A stretch of 64,000 bases of DNA from an uncultured Gammaproteobacteria bacterium. GTDB lineage: Bacteria; Pseudomonadota; Gammaproteobacteria; Pseudomonadales; Pseudohongiellaceae. The DNA lies in contig CAINTJ010000069.1 in assembly GCA_903853385.1 (NCBI GenBank), positions 1 to 64,000 of the forward strand, in the 5' to 3' direction. The notes under the pieces were generated by a model. That model saw nothing but the letters and a program-made list of their open reading frames with translations. It made no database searches and was not told the DNA's origin. A program made the position numbers and the translations under genes. Shown here piece by piece: positions 26,889 to 36,512 of this stretch. Position 1 is the first letter of the stretch. Each line of letters opens with the position of its first letter.

Positions 26889-27740
26889 ATGGGCCCAAGT
26901 TGCAAGCCTTCGTCATTGTCGCTGGTGATCGTGGTGTCTATTTTGGCGGCATTGACGACGGCATGTACCAGCAACCTCGCGGCTCTAGCCAATGCTAATT
27001 CGTATCCCCACTACCCTGACTGGAGCGGCCAGTGGGAGCGTATTGGCAGTCTCAATTGGCCGCCGGAAGGCTATCAGGTGGCCGGCCCGGCCCCGCTGAC
27101 ACCGGAATACCAGGCCATTTACGAAAACAATCTCGCACTCAGGAAAAGCGGCGTGCTGGCGGGTGATCCACCGGCCACTTGCCTGCCACCGGGCATGCCA
27201 CGCGTGATGAAAATGAGTTTCCCGATGGAGATCATCATCACGCCCAAACTGACTTACATCTATGCCGATTGGGAAAGTCAGGTGCGGCGCGTCTATACCG
27301 ATGGCCGCTCATGGCCTGAATATATCCTGCCGGAGTTCAACGGTTATTCCCTTGGCACCTGGCACGATGAAAACAACGATGGCATCAACGACATGCTCGC
27401 AATCGAGACCCGCGGCATCAAAGGCCCGCGATCAATTGATTCCAGCGGTGTTGTGCTGCATGAAAACAATGAAACCGTGGTATTCGAGGAAATTCGTCAG
27501 CTGGATACCAAAACACTGGAGGACAAAATCACCACCATTGATGCTGCCTTCACACACCCTTGGACCATCAAGCAACACTACAACCATGTTACTGAAAACA
27601 TAATCTGGGTTGAGTATGTTTGTGCCGAAGGCAATCGCCATATAAAACTGGGCGACGAATGGTATTTTCTAAACGATGAAAAGGGGATTCTGGAACCTAC
27701 TCGTGAGGGACAACCGGCACTGGCTCCACAACAGCAGTGA
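26889..27740 (+). CDS. exported lipoprotein of unknown function
   Basis: From the ATG at 26889 the product has 283 residues with a lipoprotein signal (SILAALTTAC, Cys being the lipid-attachment residue). The mature protein has DPPATCLPPGMPRVMK, YADWESQVRRVYTDGRSWP and FNGYSLGTWHDEN blocks. I recognise these as recurring in a family of uncharacterised exported proteins beside TonB receptors, but I know no assigned activity. It is the third gene of the receptor operon. Confidence 0.65.
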   Translation: MGPSCKPSSLSLVIVVSILAALTTACTSNLAALANANSYPHYPDWSGQWERIGSLNWPPEGYQVAGPAPLTPEYQAIYENNLALRKSGVLAGDPPATCLPPGMPRVMKMSFPMEIIITPKLTYIYADWESQVRRVYTDGRSWPEYILPEFNGYSLGTWHDENNDGINDMLAIETRGIKGPRSIDSSGVVLHENNETVVFEEIRQLDTKTLEDKITTIDAAFTHPWTIKQHYNHVTENIIWVEYVCAEGNRHIKLGDEWYFLNDEKGILEPTREGQPALAPQQQ

Positions 27741-27839
27741 ATCGCCGCCAATCGGCCAGACAGCTGGTAGCGTCATGATCTAGACCAGCTTCAGGAAGTC
27801 GTTAACGTCGGCCTTAAACATTTCTCGTTGAGAATCACC

Positions 27840-29027
27840 CTACGCCCCGGCATTGGCAATTTTATATCCCCGCTCTCGAAATAGTTTCAAACAGGCATCT
27901 ACTACCGCTTCGTCATAAAGTACACCACGGCCGCGCACAATTTCAGCCAATGCACGATCAATGCCCAAGGCAGGTCGATAAGGGCGATGTGATGATATCG
28001 CTTCCACCACATCAGCTACTGACAGAATGCGACCTTCAATACTGATTTGATCGCCCTTTAAATGGTTTGGGTAGCCACTCCCATCCAAGCGTTCATGATG
28101 CTCCCAGACGGGGCGTGCAATAGGCCAAGGAAATACAACTTCCTCAAGTAGTTTATAGCCTGCTTGGACATGATTTTTAACCAAGCTGTATTCTTCTGGT
28201 GAGATCGGCCCGGGCTTGGACAAAATCTCTATGGGAACAATGATCTTTCCAATGTCATGCAAATAGCCCGCAATCATCAGCCCTTGTTGGCGGTGCATAT
28301 CAAAGCCCAATTGCTCTGCAATTGCTCTGGCTAAATCGCCCACATGCTGTTCGTGTCCTGCGGTATAGGGGTCTCGTAATTCAACCAATTGCCTTGCTAA
28401 TTCAATTGTCTGCATTAGGGATTCTTGCAGCTTTACATTAAGGATGACTAGCTGAACAGCACGCTTAGCTTTCTCTTCATTCTGGAAGGCCAGTTCTTGG
28501 TTGGCGATGACTAGCTCAGCAGCACGCTTTGCTTTCTCTTCATTCTGGAAGGCCAGTTCTTGGTTGGCGATGACTAATGCCTGTTGTGTTGTTATTTGAC
28601 TCGTAATATCCCAAGCAATATTGGATACCCCAATCACTTTGCCATTTGGATCAAAGATGGGAGAGGCTGTAGTCGACACAGAAATGTGACGACCATCCTT
28701 ACGGACCCGAATGGTCTCGAGATATCTGACGCGCTCGCCATTAAGGATCTTGTTTAAAATAAAAGACCCTTCCTGCAAACGCTCAGGGGGAAGCAGGAGT
28801 TCACTGGACTTACCAATTACCTCCTGGGCGGTATAACCGAAGATTATTTCAGCGCCCGGATTCCAAGCGGTAATTACACCCTGTATTTCTTCAAAAATAA
28901 TGGCAAAGTCAGAGCTAGCAACTACAGCGGCCAGCCTTGCAATTGCCTCTTGCCCTACAGCAGATGCAGTAGGGCCAACTGGTAAAGAAGAGGAAGATGG
29001 GGGCTTCATATGGCTTAGCTTAACCAT
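27840..29027 (-). CDS. PAS sensor with HD-GYP cyclic-di-GMP phosphodiesterase domain
   Basis: 395 residues. A PAS domain (about 30-140, with PEAEIIFGYTAQEVIGKS-like NPGAEIIFGYT) is followed by a repeated linker (ELAFQNEEKAKRA appears twice, about 155-195) and an HD-GYP domain (about 200-390). The latter has the metal-site HDIGK and HHERLDGSGYP. HD-GYP enzymes hydrolyse cyclic di-GMP to GMP. No membrane segment is evident, so it should sense a cytosolic signal. The DNA is visibly more AT-rich than its neighbours, suggesting recent acquisition. Confidence 0.88.
   Translation of the reverse strand: MVKLSHMKPPSSSSLPVGPTASAVGQEAIARLAAVVASSDFAIIFEEIQGVITAWNPGAEIIFGYTAQEVIGKSSELLLPPERLQEGSFILNKILNGERVRYLETIRVRKDGRHISVSTTASPIFDPNGKVIGVSNIAWDITSQITTQQALVIANQELAFQNEEKAKRAAELVIANQELAFQNEEKAKRAVQLVILNVKLQESLMQTIELARQLVELRDPYTAGHEQHVGDLARAIAEQLGFDMHRQQGLMIAGYLHDIGKIIVPIEILSKPGPISPEEYSLVKNHVQAGYKLLEEVVFPWPIARPVWEHHERLDGSGYPNHLKGDQISIEGRILSVADVVEAISSHRPYRPALGIDRALAEIVRGRGVLYDEAVVDACLKLFRERGYKIANAGA
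28443..28568 (-). repeat. tandem 63-bp in-frame repeat in the PAS/HD-GYP linker
   Basis: Two units (28443-28505 and 28506-28568) differ at only three positions and encode a 21-residue heptad-like segment with the core LVIANQELAFQNEEKAKRA. A third partial unit follows. High nucleotide identity points to a recent slip duplication that would lengthen a signalling coiled coil by three heptads. Confidence 0.8.
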
Positions 29028-29204
29028 TTAAAAACGCAAAGGGAATTACGGATTCATTTGCGCAGTGCATCAGTTATATCTGGCCAGACCCGCTGGCCTT
29101 ATGTGGCAATTGTCATTGCTTTGTTAAGGTGTCGTGTCGCTGTTTGGGCGCTCCCGGCCGCTCGTGATGCAGAGCTGGCGATGAAAAGCTCTGGCCATTT
29201 CTGA

Positions 29205-29726
29205 TCAGACAGCCTCTTCATCAACCACCCGTTCAAAGGCTTCGGCTACCGGCACACCGGCTTTGATGAGCGCCAGAATTTCTGCCCGGTACAAGGCTAT
29301 TTGTGACGGCAGCGAGGCTTTGTTGGCCATGTAATAGTCCGACAATGCCTGCCTGGCATCCTGCTCCAGGCGCTTTTTGGCGGTAGTGGTTTTGGGTTTG
29401 GGTTTGGCGTCAGTGCCGGCGAGCTTCTTGGGCTTTGCCGCTGCGGTGATGTTCAGCACCGAATAGGTGTCAATAAGTTTGCTTAACTGCGCCGGGGATT
29501 CACGCAAGACAGTCCTGCCCAGCTCTTTCTTCACCCAATTATCACCCGCAGCATTCACCTTGGCCCGCCCAAGATTAATGGAACATTCCGAGTAGATTCT
29601 GAACAGGCGGTCATTCTGCTCTATCGCCAGAAACACCTCATCAATAACATCGGCCGAGTGCGGTTTGGGCAGGGTTGCCAGGACTTCGGAGATGATTTTT
29701 TTCAGGTCGACAATTTTCATTAACAT
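29205..29726 (-). CDS. hypothetical cytoplasmic protein
   Basis: 173 residues (start at 29726 or MKIVD at 29720), no signal peptide or membrane segment. An N-terminal helical part (DLKKIISEVLATLPKPH, NLGRAKVNAAGDNWVKKELGR) is joined by a Lys/Pro/Thr-rich linker (AKPKPKTTTAKKRLEQ) to a helical C-terminus (AEILALIKAGVPVAEAFERV). I do not recognise the family. The basic linker would suit a nucleic-acid-associated protein, which is speculation. Confidence 0.55.
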   Translation of the reverse strand: MLMKIVDLKKIISEVLATLPKPHSADVIDEVFLAIEQNDRLFRIYSECSINLGRAKVNAAGDNWVKKELGRTVLRESPAQLSKLIDTYSVLNITAAAKPKKLAGTDAKPKPKTTTAKKRLEQDARQALSDYYMANKASLPSQIALYRAEILALIKAGVPVAEAFERVVDEEAV

Positions 29727-30017
29727 CCAGTTTTGAGTGCAGCGTTAGAAGAGATTCATTACAGCCGGAGAACTGCAATGCGTGCCTGAAGTGGCAGCAA
29801 ATTCAGAGGGGTACCAATTGTAGTCGTTTCTTGCCCGGTTTTTACAGAAAGGATTTGCGGTTTGTGCACGCTTGACGAGGGGGGGATTCGCCTCTTTAAT
29901 CTTGACATGCTAGGAATAGGGTCTACCGCCCATAGTCAGACACCTTTGCTGACATTTCAATTCGACCAGCAAGCCGAAACTCTTAAACAGCGTCATTGAT
30001 AAATTGGGAATGAAAAT

Positions 30018-31661
30018 ATGTCTATGCAGCAATCGCACCTCAGTAACGCCGGCCTTAAAGGCGTCCTGCGCACAGGATTAAGCTTGCTGGTTATTATCGC
30101 AGCTTCCGCTTGCTTTGAAGTGCATGCACAAGCACCGGTCACATCATGTGATGCCACTGGCATAGGCGCTGCCAGGTTGCAAGCCGATGGGCCGGGGGTC
30201 ACCATCACTGAGGTTGCCACCGGCACTGCCGGCAGTGTGCGGTACTGCCTCGTCAAAGTATTGGTACCACAGGCGATCAACATCTGGGTGGGGCTGCCCA
30301 TGGACGGCGCGTGGAACGGTCGCTGGCAATCCACCGGTGGTGGTGGCTTTGCCGGCAGTGTGGCAGCGCCCACCCCTGCCCTTGCTGCCGGTTATGCAGC
30401 GGCGGCCACTGACACCGGCCACACCGTGCAGGTGGGCGGCAGCTTCGGCATGCTCGAAGCAGGCAAGCCCGACATTGCACTGCAAACCGACTTCGCCAGC
30501 CGCTCCGAGCATTTGATGGCGGTGCTTGGCAAACAGCTGGTCGCAGCCTTCTATGGCCAAGCTCCCAAATATTCCTACTGGAACGGCTGCTCAACCGGTG
30601 GCCGTCAGGGCCTGCGCATGGCGCAGGATTATCCAGATGACTATGACGGCATACTCGCTGGTGCGCCGGCGATACATTGGGATCGTTTTCAGGCCGGGCA
30701 GTTGTGGTATCAGGTCGTGCAACTACGCGACAACGGCGGCCCCATCGGCGGCGGTAACCGCACGGTGCTGACTGCGAAAGAACAACTGGCTACCAGCCAA
30801 GCCATCGCCGCTTGCGATGCGCTTGATGGCGTAAGCGATGGCATCCTGGCCGATCCGCGCATATGCAAATACAGCGCAGCCGCTGACAAAACCATCACCA
30901 CCACCCAATGCAAGGCTACCGATGCGGCTTGCCTTACCCCCACCGAAGCCGCGGCCATCGACAAGATGTGGCAAGGGCCGATTGCCTGCACCAGTGATGA
31001 CGCCAGTTGCAGTGTTGCCGAGGTGGCCACGCGTGATCTCGACAGCAAGAACAACAAGCGCTTGTGGTATGCCAACACACGCGGCACCAATCTCACCGCG
31101 CTTGGCGGCGCTGCGCCAATCGGCATTGCAGTGGATCAGGGCAAATACTGGGTGTATTTTGATGCAGCCTGGAATTGGCAAGTGCTCGACTACAAAAACT
31201 ATTTGGACTTCTTCAAAGACACTGTTGCCAAAGTCGGGCCCATGATGGCTTCCGACAATCCTGATCTTTCAGCGTTTCGCAATCACGGTGGCAAGCTGGT
31301 GCTCTACCACGGCTGGTCCGACATGCTGATCGTGCCCGAAGGCACCATCGACTATTACAACGACGTCACGCAAAAACTCGGCGGCGGCAATTATGAGAAC
31401 ACGCAGAAGTTTGCGCGTCTGTTCATGGCGCCTGGCGTTGGGCACTGTGCCGGCGGTGACGGTCCGCAGCCGCAGGCAATGTTTGAATCAGTGGTCGCAT
31501 GGGTCGAAAAAGGCAAAGCACCCGAGACTGTGCTCGCCACCAAGAAAACTCCGACCGGCACGCAGTCGCGGCCGCTGTGCCCTTATCCCGCACAGGCGCG
31601 CTGGAATGGCAAAGGATCGAGTGATGATGCAGCAAACTTCGTTTGCGCTGCCGGCAACTAG
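30018..31661 (+). CDS. exported tannase/feruloyl-esterase-family hydrolase (MHETase relative)
   Basis: 547 residues with a signal peptide ending VHAQA. The tannase fold is clear: nucleophile S192 in GCSTGGRQG, D435 in HGWSD, and H476 in GVGHCAGG. C191 and C477, next to the nucleophile and the histidine, would form the family's CS-D-HC disulfide. A lid domain (about 240-420) with several Cys lies between. Members cleave gallate, ferulate or mono(hydroxyethyl) terephthalate esters. The substrate cannot be fixed, but the aromatic dioxygenases nearby fit an aromatic-acid ester. It is convergent with the PQQ dehydrogenase gene. Confidence 0.85.
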   Translation: MSMQQSHLSNAGLKGVLRTGLSLLVIIAASACFEVHAQAPVTSCDATGIGAARLQADGPGVTITEVATGTAGSVRYCLVKVLVPQAINIWVGLPMDGAWNGRWQSTGGGGFAGSVAAPTPALAAGYAAAATDTGHTVQVGGSFGMLEAGKPDIALQTDFASRSEHLMAVLGKQLVAAFYGQAPKYSYWNGCSTGGRQGLRMAQDYPDDYDGILAGAPAIHWDRFQAGQLWYQVVQLRDNGGPIGGGNRTVLTAKEQLATSQAIAACDALDGVSDGILADPRICKYSAAADKTITTTQCKATDAACLTPTEAAAIDKMWQGPIACTSDDASCSVAEVATRDLDSKNNKRLWYANTRGTNLTALGGAAPIGIAVDQGKYWVYFDAAWNWQVLDYKNYLDFFKDTVAKVGPMMASDNPDLSAFRNHGGKLVLYHGWSDMLIVPEGTIDYYNDVTQKLGGGNYENTQKFARLFMAPGVGHCAGGDGPQPQAMFESVVAWVEKGKAPETVLATKKTPTGTQSRPLCPYPAQARWNGKGSSDDAANFVCAAGN

Positions 31662-31716
31662 CGCCTGGCAGCGTAAACGAATTGCTGGAAGTGCATATCC
31701 AGCGCAGTAGCCAATC

Positions 31717-33840
31717 CTACTTGGCAGCGGCAGTGCGGGCAGCTATCGCCTTGTCAGTAAGGTAGGCCCGAATCACGTTGGTATCGTCTTCGCTAAATAA
31801 ATTGGCAAACGACACCATGCCGCGTTCAGTACGAACGCCCTGTAATACTACCGAATTGAAAGCCGCCGCACTTTGCAGCAGCGCTGAACGGCGCAGATCC
31901 GGGAACATGCTGCGGTTGGCGGCACCACCGCCACCGCCACCGACGGTGCCGTCGCCACTCTCGCCATGACAAGTGCCGCACACAGAGCCATACAACTTGC
32001 CGCCCTTGGCAATATCAGCCGCACTGGCAAACTGTTCCGGCGGATTGAACGCTGGCTGCGCGTAGGGCGCATTCGGCGGCAGTTGCGCGCCGCCGCCCAG
32101 CTTGAACACCAGCAGGCGTGCGTTGGTGGGTGCGTAGTAACCCTGCGGCGAATTGCCGCCCACTACCTGTGCCAGATATTGCTGACCGTCCAGTTCATAG
32201 GCAATGGAACCGGCTGACACACTGGCTTGAATCGGATAGGACCACACCTGCTCGCCGTTATCGGCGCGCAGTGCCAGCAACTCCTGCGTTGCCGGATTGC
32301 CGGTGAACACCAGATTGCCGGCCGTGGCCAGCATGCCCACTGAACCACCGGTTGGACGGCTGGCGCTCCACACTTCCTTGGCATTGACCGGATCCCAGGC
32401 AATGACCTTGGTCTGGCTGTTGCGCGACACCGTGTTGCCGGGTGCATCGTAAAGCGCTGCTGCACCGGGACCCCCCAGGTCAACTGCGCGGTTGTAGTCG
32501 CCTACCACTGCACCCGGATTGGAGGTGTAAGCCACGCTGCTTTCGCGCGCAGGAATGTACAGCAAACCGGTAAGCGGGCTAAACGCCATCGGATGCCAGG
32601 CATGCGCACCGGCTGGTCCCGGCTGCGCCAGGCGCGGGCCTTCCGCCTTGGAATATTGCGCGGCCGCGTTGATGACGGGACGGCCGGTTTTCATGTCGTA
32701 ACCGGTGGTCCAGTTAACAGGTACAAAGTTTTCTGCCACCAGTAACTCGCCAGTGGCAGCATCCAGCATGTAGTAATAACCGCCCTTGCTGGCCTGCATC
32801 GCCACATGTCGCTTGACGCCGTTGACGTCGAGGTCAGCCAGCATGATCTGTTGCACGGAATCAAGGTCCCACTCTTCTGCCGGAATTTCCTGGTAGTGCC
32901 ATTTGTATTCGCCGGTATCGGCATTGAGTGCCACCACAGAGACGGTAAACAGGTTGTCGCCGCCCTGAGGGCTGCGCACTTTGGCGTTCCACGGTGCCCC
33001 GTTGCCTACGCCGAACAGCACAAGGTTGGTTTCCTTGTCGTAGGTGATGGCATCCCAGGTGGCACCGCCACCGCCCTGCTCCCACCATTTACCGGTCCAG
33101 GTGGCAGCCGCCATGCGCATGGCATCGTTTTCAAAACCGTCGGCCGGATTGCCAGGCACGGTGTAAAAGCGCCACACCTGCTTGCCGGTTTCCGCATCGT
33201 AGGCAGAGATGTAGCCGCGATAATTGAACTCGCCACCGGAGTTGCCGATGATCACCTTGCCGTTGACTACTCGCGGCGCACCGGTGATCGTGTAGAACTT
33301 GCTCTGGTCAGCGGTCACAGTCGTCCACACTTCCTTGCCGGTGGCTGCATCCAGCGCAATCAAACGGCCGTCGTAAGCACCCAGATAGATCTTGCCATTC
33401 CACGCAGCGACACCACGGTTGACCACATCGCAGCAACCGCGGGCGCCGAAACTGCCTGACACTTTCGGATCGTAATGCCACAGCAGTGCGCCGCTGCGTG
33501 CATCAAAAGCGCTGACCTTGCTCCAGGATTCGGTGACGTACAGCACACCGTCGATCATCAGCGGCGTCGATTCCTGGCCGCGATTGGTTTCGAAATCGGC
33601 GAACCACTGCAGCCCGAGCTTGCTGACATTGTCAGGCGTTATCTGTGCCAGCTGGCTGTAGCGCTGTTCCTGGTAGGTGCCGCCATAGGTCATCCACTGG
33701 CCAGGTTCGCTGGCAGCATTTTTAAGCCTGTCCCCGGTAACCGCAGCTACACTGGCAGCTGGAGTTGGGTGGGTATCGCCACCACAAGCTGTCAGCAGCA
33801 CTGACAGCACAGACACAAACAGCAGGTGGAGCTTTAACAT
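31717..33840 (-). CDS. PQQ-dependent quinohaemoprotein alcohol dehydrogenase, lipoprotein
   Basis: From the ATG at 33840 the product is 707 residues; the longer upstream frame is not coding-like. The signal ends in a lipobox (LSVLLTAC). The eight-bladed propeller has the vicinal cysteine pair C136-C137 (GARGCCDVV) that stacks on PQQ and the catalytic-region EEWDLDSVQQ. A C-terminal cytochrome c domain has the haem site CGTCH (C621, C624, H625) and a Gly-rich linker. It should oxidise an alcohol or aldehyde in the periplasm and pass electrons to its own haem. It is divergent from the DUF1592 cassette. Confidence 0.9.
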   Translation of the reverse strand: MLKLHLLFVSVLSVLLTACGGDTHPTPAASVAAVTGDRLKNAASEPGQWMTYGGTYQEQRYSQLAQITPDNVSKLGLQWFADFETNRGQESTPLMIDGVLYVTESWSKVSAFDARSGALLWHYDPKVSGSFGARGCCDVVNRGVAAWNGKIYLGAYDGRLIALDAATGKEVWTTVTADQSKFYTITGAPRVVNGKVIIGNSGGEFNYRGYISAYDAETGKQVWRFYTVPGNPADGFENDAMRMAAATWTGKWWEQGGGGATWDAITYDKETNLVLFGVGNGAPWNAKVRSPQGGDNLFTVSVVALNADTGEYKWHYQEIPAEEWDLDSVQQIMLADLDVNGVKRHVAMQASKGGYYYMLDAATGELLVAENFVPVNWTTGYDMKTGRPVINAAAQYSKAEGPRLAQPGPAGAHAWHPMAFSPLTGLLYIPARESSVAYTSNPGAVVGDYNRAVDLGGPGAAALYDAPGNTVSRNSQTKVIAWDPVNAKEVWSASRPTGGSVGMLATAGNLVFTGNPATQELLALRADNGEQVWSYPIQASVSAGSIAYELDGQQYLAQVVGGNSPQGYYAPTNARLLVFKLGGGAQLPPNAPYAQPAFNPPEQFASAADIAKGGKLYGSVCGTCHGESGDGTVGGGGGGAANRSMFPDLRRSALLQSAAAFNSVVLQGVRTERGMVSFANLFSEDDTNVIRAYLTDKAIAARTAAAK

Positions 33841-34135
33841 AATGCTAACCTTGATAATTATTGAGGTGGGGAACCAGGGCACGAAATTCGCGCCGGGACT
33901 ATAAAGCACTTGTTCATCAGTAAACAACTCGGCATAACAACGAGCAGAAGTTGGTGGTCGTGCCAAGATCTGGCGGGGGGAGCCGAACCGAACCGAGCGG
34001 TCATGCTTGCGGCTGCCAGCATGCATTTGATCCGAATTTTCCCGGGTCGGAACCAATTTCCGTAATGAAAATAAAAATTTGGCTTGTAATAGCAAGGCCA
34101 CTACTTTAAATAAATAAACGCCAGGGACAAACCAC
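33841..34135. promoter_or_regulatory. 295-bp divergent control region
   Basis: Lies between the start codons of the PQQ dehydrogenase and the first DUF1592-type gene. It is AT-rich near the DUF1592-type gene side (TTTAAATAAATAAA) and should hold both promoters. AGGGA sits 8 nt before the DUF1592-type ATG. No clear operator was identified. Confidence 0.4.
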
Positions 34136-36499
34136 ATGCTTACACCAAGCCAATATACAGCAACACTCAGTACGCTGCTGATGCTTGCTGGCCTGGCCGT
34201 CAGTGGCGACATGCAAGCACAGACGCCTGCTATGCCGGATTGGTCCGTGCTCGACAAGTATTGTGTGGGGTGTCACAACGAAGAGGATTGGGCGGGGCAA
34301 ATCGCCTTTGACAGTACCGACCGCAACAACATGCACAAGGATGCGGACCTCTGGGAACGTACTTTACGCAAACTGCGCAGTGGCATGATGCCCCCGGCCG
34401 GCGAGTCGCGGCCAGCACGCGCCATCCTGGATAATTTCAGCAATACACTGGCATTGGCGCTTGATGCCAATGCAGCAACACACCCCGGCCACAAGTCCTT
34501 GTCCCGTCTGAACAAGAAAGAATACATCAATGCCGTGCGTGATCTGCTGGCCTTTGACTTGGGCCAACTTGCCGCCTCGTTGCCGGATGACACCCGGCTC
34601 GATGGCTTCGACAACATGGCAGAGACGCTCACGATGTCGCCAACCCTGCTTGATGCCTATCTATCGATTGCGATGGAAGTGAGCCGGCAGGCTGTCGGCA
34701 ACCCCGATATCGGCGCCACCGATGTGCACTTCTACCGCAACGGCAAGGGCCCGCAACTGGCCCACGTTGACGGGCAGGCATTGGGAACTCGAGGAGGCAT
34801 GCAGATAACACATCAGTTTCCGCTCGATGCCGAGTATGTGATCCGCGTGAAAGCCGACATGCTGGAAGCAGGTTGGGTGAATCCCACTCATCACATGTTC
34901 TGGTGCAATGGGCCGGCAGTAACAGTTTCCTTCAACGGTGTGCGCATCCCTGTGGAGGAATGGCAGCAGTTCCGCGTCAGTGTTCCTGCTGGCAAACAGC
35001 AGTTGTCAGTCGCTCTGCTCGACGACAAGCGCTGTGCCGGCGTGGGTGAAACCTACCTGGGCCAGGCGCTCGAATCACCCAACGGCGCGATCGAGGAGAT
35101 CGAGATCCAGGGCCCTTACAATGGCAAGCGCGATACCGGCAGTGCGAGCTACGCCGCCATTTTCGGTTGTCAGCCGCAAAAGGCCAGCGAGGAAGAACAC
35201 TGTGCGCGTGACATTCTGAGCTACCTCGCCACGCGTGGTTGGCGTCGACTGGTCACCCCCGATGACAGCGCGCTCGACCCCTTGCTGGCTCAATACCGCT
35301 ATGCGCGCGACACGGAACACGGTGATTTCCATCTCGGCATCCAGTATGCGCTGGCACGCCTGTTGGTCGACCCCCGCTTCCTCTATCGCTTCGAACAGGA
35401 GCCGGCAGGACTCAACGCAGGTGCAACTTATGCCATTGGCGACTTCGAATTGGCGTCGCGCCTGTCATTCTTCCTGTGGAGCAGCATTCCCGACGAAGCG
35501 CTGCTGCAAGCTGCCGCTGAAGGCAGGCTTTCCAAAGCAGACACCTTGCAAGTCGAAGTGACGCGCATGCTGGCTGATCCAAAGGCAAGAACATTGGTCG
35601 ACAATTTCGCGGGTCAGTGGCTGAAGTTGCGTGCGCTCGCCGACGCCGCGCCGATTGACAAAGAGTTCGACGAGGATCTGCGCCGCGCCATGATTGATGA
35701 AACCACGCTGTTCTTTGCCAGCATCGTGCAAGGCGGTGGCAGCATGCTGACCCTGCTTGATGCTGATTACACTTTTCTCAACGAACGGCTGGCCCGCCAT
35801 TACGGCATTGCCGGCATCAAGGGCAGTTTCATGCGCCGCGTGCAGTTGCCGCCGGACAGCCCGCGTCGCGGCTTGCTCGGACAGGCAAGCCTGCTCACTG
35901 CCAACTCGATTCCCAATCGCACCTCGCCGGTGGTGCGCGGCGTATGGATCGTGGAAAACCTGCTCGGGGCACCGATTCCCAATCCGCCACCCGGCGTTGA
36001 AGTCAATCTCGACAAACCCTCGGCGAGTTCAGGGCGCGTCGTCGACACCTTGCGCGCACGACTGCAGCAGCATCGCGCCGATCCCGTGTGCGGCAGTTGC
36101 CACGGCATCATGGACCCCATCGGACTCGCGCTTGAAAACTTCGATCTCACCGGACGCTGGCGCGACACCGACAACGGCAAACCGGTCGATCCGCATGCGG
36201 TGATGGCCGACGGCACCGCGCTTGACGGTGCCGTCGCCTTGCGTGGCGCCCTGCTCGCGCGCAGCGAAGCTTTCATCAACACCTTGAGCGGCAAGCTGCT
36301 CAGTTACGCGCTCGGTCGCGAACTGTCACTCGATGATGGTCCCAGCGTGCGCCGCATTGTGCGCACGGCAGAACAGAACAACTACAGTTTTGCGGCATTG
36401 ATCAGCGGCATCGTCAGTAGTGAGCCGTTCCGTTTGCGGGTGGCCGATGGTCACGTGAATGCCACACCTGGCAACCAGACCGCTTCGGCGCGGCCATGA
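34136..36499 (+). CDS. exported di-haem DUF1592-type (PSD-domain) protein, copy 1
   Basis: 787 residues with a signal peptide ending MQAQ. Haem c site CVGCH (C43, C46, H47) is followed by DUF1587 (SRLNKKEYINAVRDLL), a beta-rich insert with LGTRGGMQITHQFPLDAEYVI, then DUF1595, DUF1592 (LASRLSFFLWSSIPDEALL), DUF1588 (LLTANSIPNRTSPVVRGVW) and DUF1585 (LLSYALGRELSLDDG). A second site CGSCH (C652, C655, H656) precedes MDPIGLALENFD. Two haems and the full planctomycete-style domain set imply a periplasmic redox enzyme of unknown reaction. The DUF1552 gene follows after 13 nt. Confidence 0.85.
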   Translation: MLTPSQYTATLSTLLMLAGLAVSGDMQAQTPAMPDWSVLDKYCVGCHNEEDWAGQIAFDSTDRNNMHKDADLWERTLRKLRSGMMPPAGESRPARAILDNFSNTLALALDANAATHPGHKSLSRLNKKEYINAVRDLLAFDLGQLAASLPDDTRLDGFDNMAETLTMSPTLLDAYLSIAMEVSRQAVGNPDIGATDVHFYRNGKGPQLAHVDGQALGTRGGMQITHQFPLDAEYVIRVKADMLEAGWVNPTHHMFWCNGPAVTVSFNGVRIPVEEWQQFRVSVPAGKQQLSVALLDDKRCAGVGETYLGQALESPNGAIEEIEIQGPYNGKRDTGSASYAAIFGCQPQKASEEEHCARDILSYLATRGWRRLVTPDDSALDPLLAQYRYARDTEHGDFHLGIQYALARLLVDPRFLYRFEQEPAGLNAGATYAIGDFELASRLSFFLWSSIPDEALLQAAAEGRLSKADTLQVEVTRMLADPKARTLVDNFAGQWLKLRALADAAPIDKEFDEDLRRAMIDETTLFFASIVQGGGSMLTLLDADYTFLNERLARHYGIAGIKGSFMRRVQLPPDSPRRGLLGQASLLTANSIPNRTSPVVRGVWIVENLLGAPIPNPPPGVEVNLDKPSASSGRVVDTLRARLQQHRADPVCGSCHGIMDPIGLALENFDLTGRWRDTDNGKPVDPHAVMADGTALDGAVALRGALLARSEAFINTLSGKLLSYALGRELSLDDGPSVRRIVRTAEQNNYSFAALISGIVSSEPFRLRVADGHVNATPGNQTASARP

Positions 36500-36512
36500 T
36501 GAGGACTCCTCC

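Noticed and set aside
27744-27839. Minus-strand reading ADVNDFLKLV followed by a stop, downstream of the PAS/HD-GYP gene
   Set aside because: Could be the tail of a lost gene, but ten residues are not diagnostic of any family.
29170-29193. CAGAGCT...AGCTCTG hairpin after the hypothetical gene ending at 29205
   Set aside because: Seven-base stem, ten-base loop and no T-run on the relevant strand; not a convincing terminator.
33841-34257. N-terminal extension of the PQQ dehydrogenase frame to 34257
   Set aside because: The extension overlaps the divergent DUF1592-type gene start, is not coding-like, and a clear lipoprotein signal begins at 33840.
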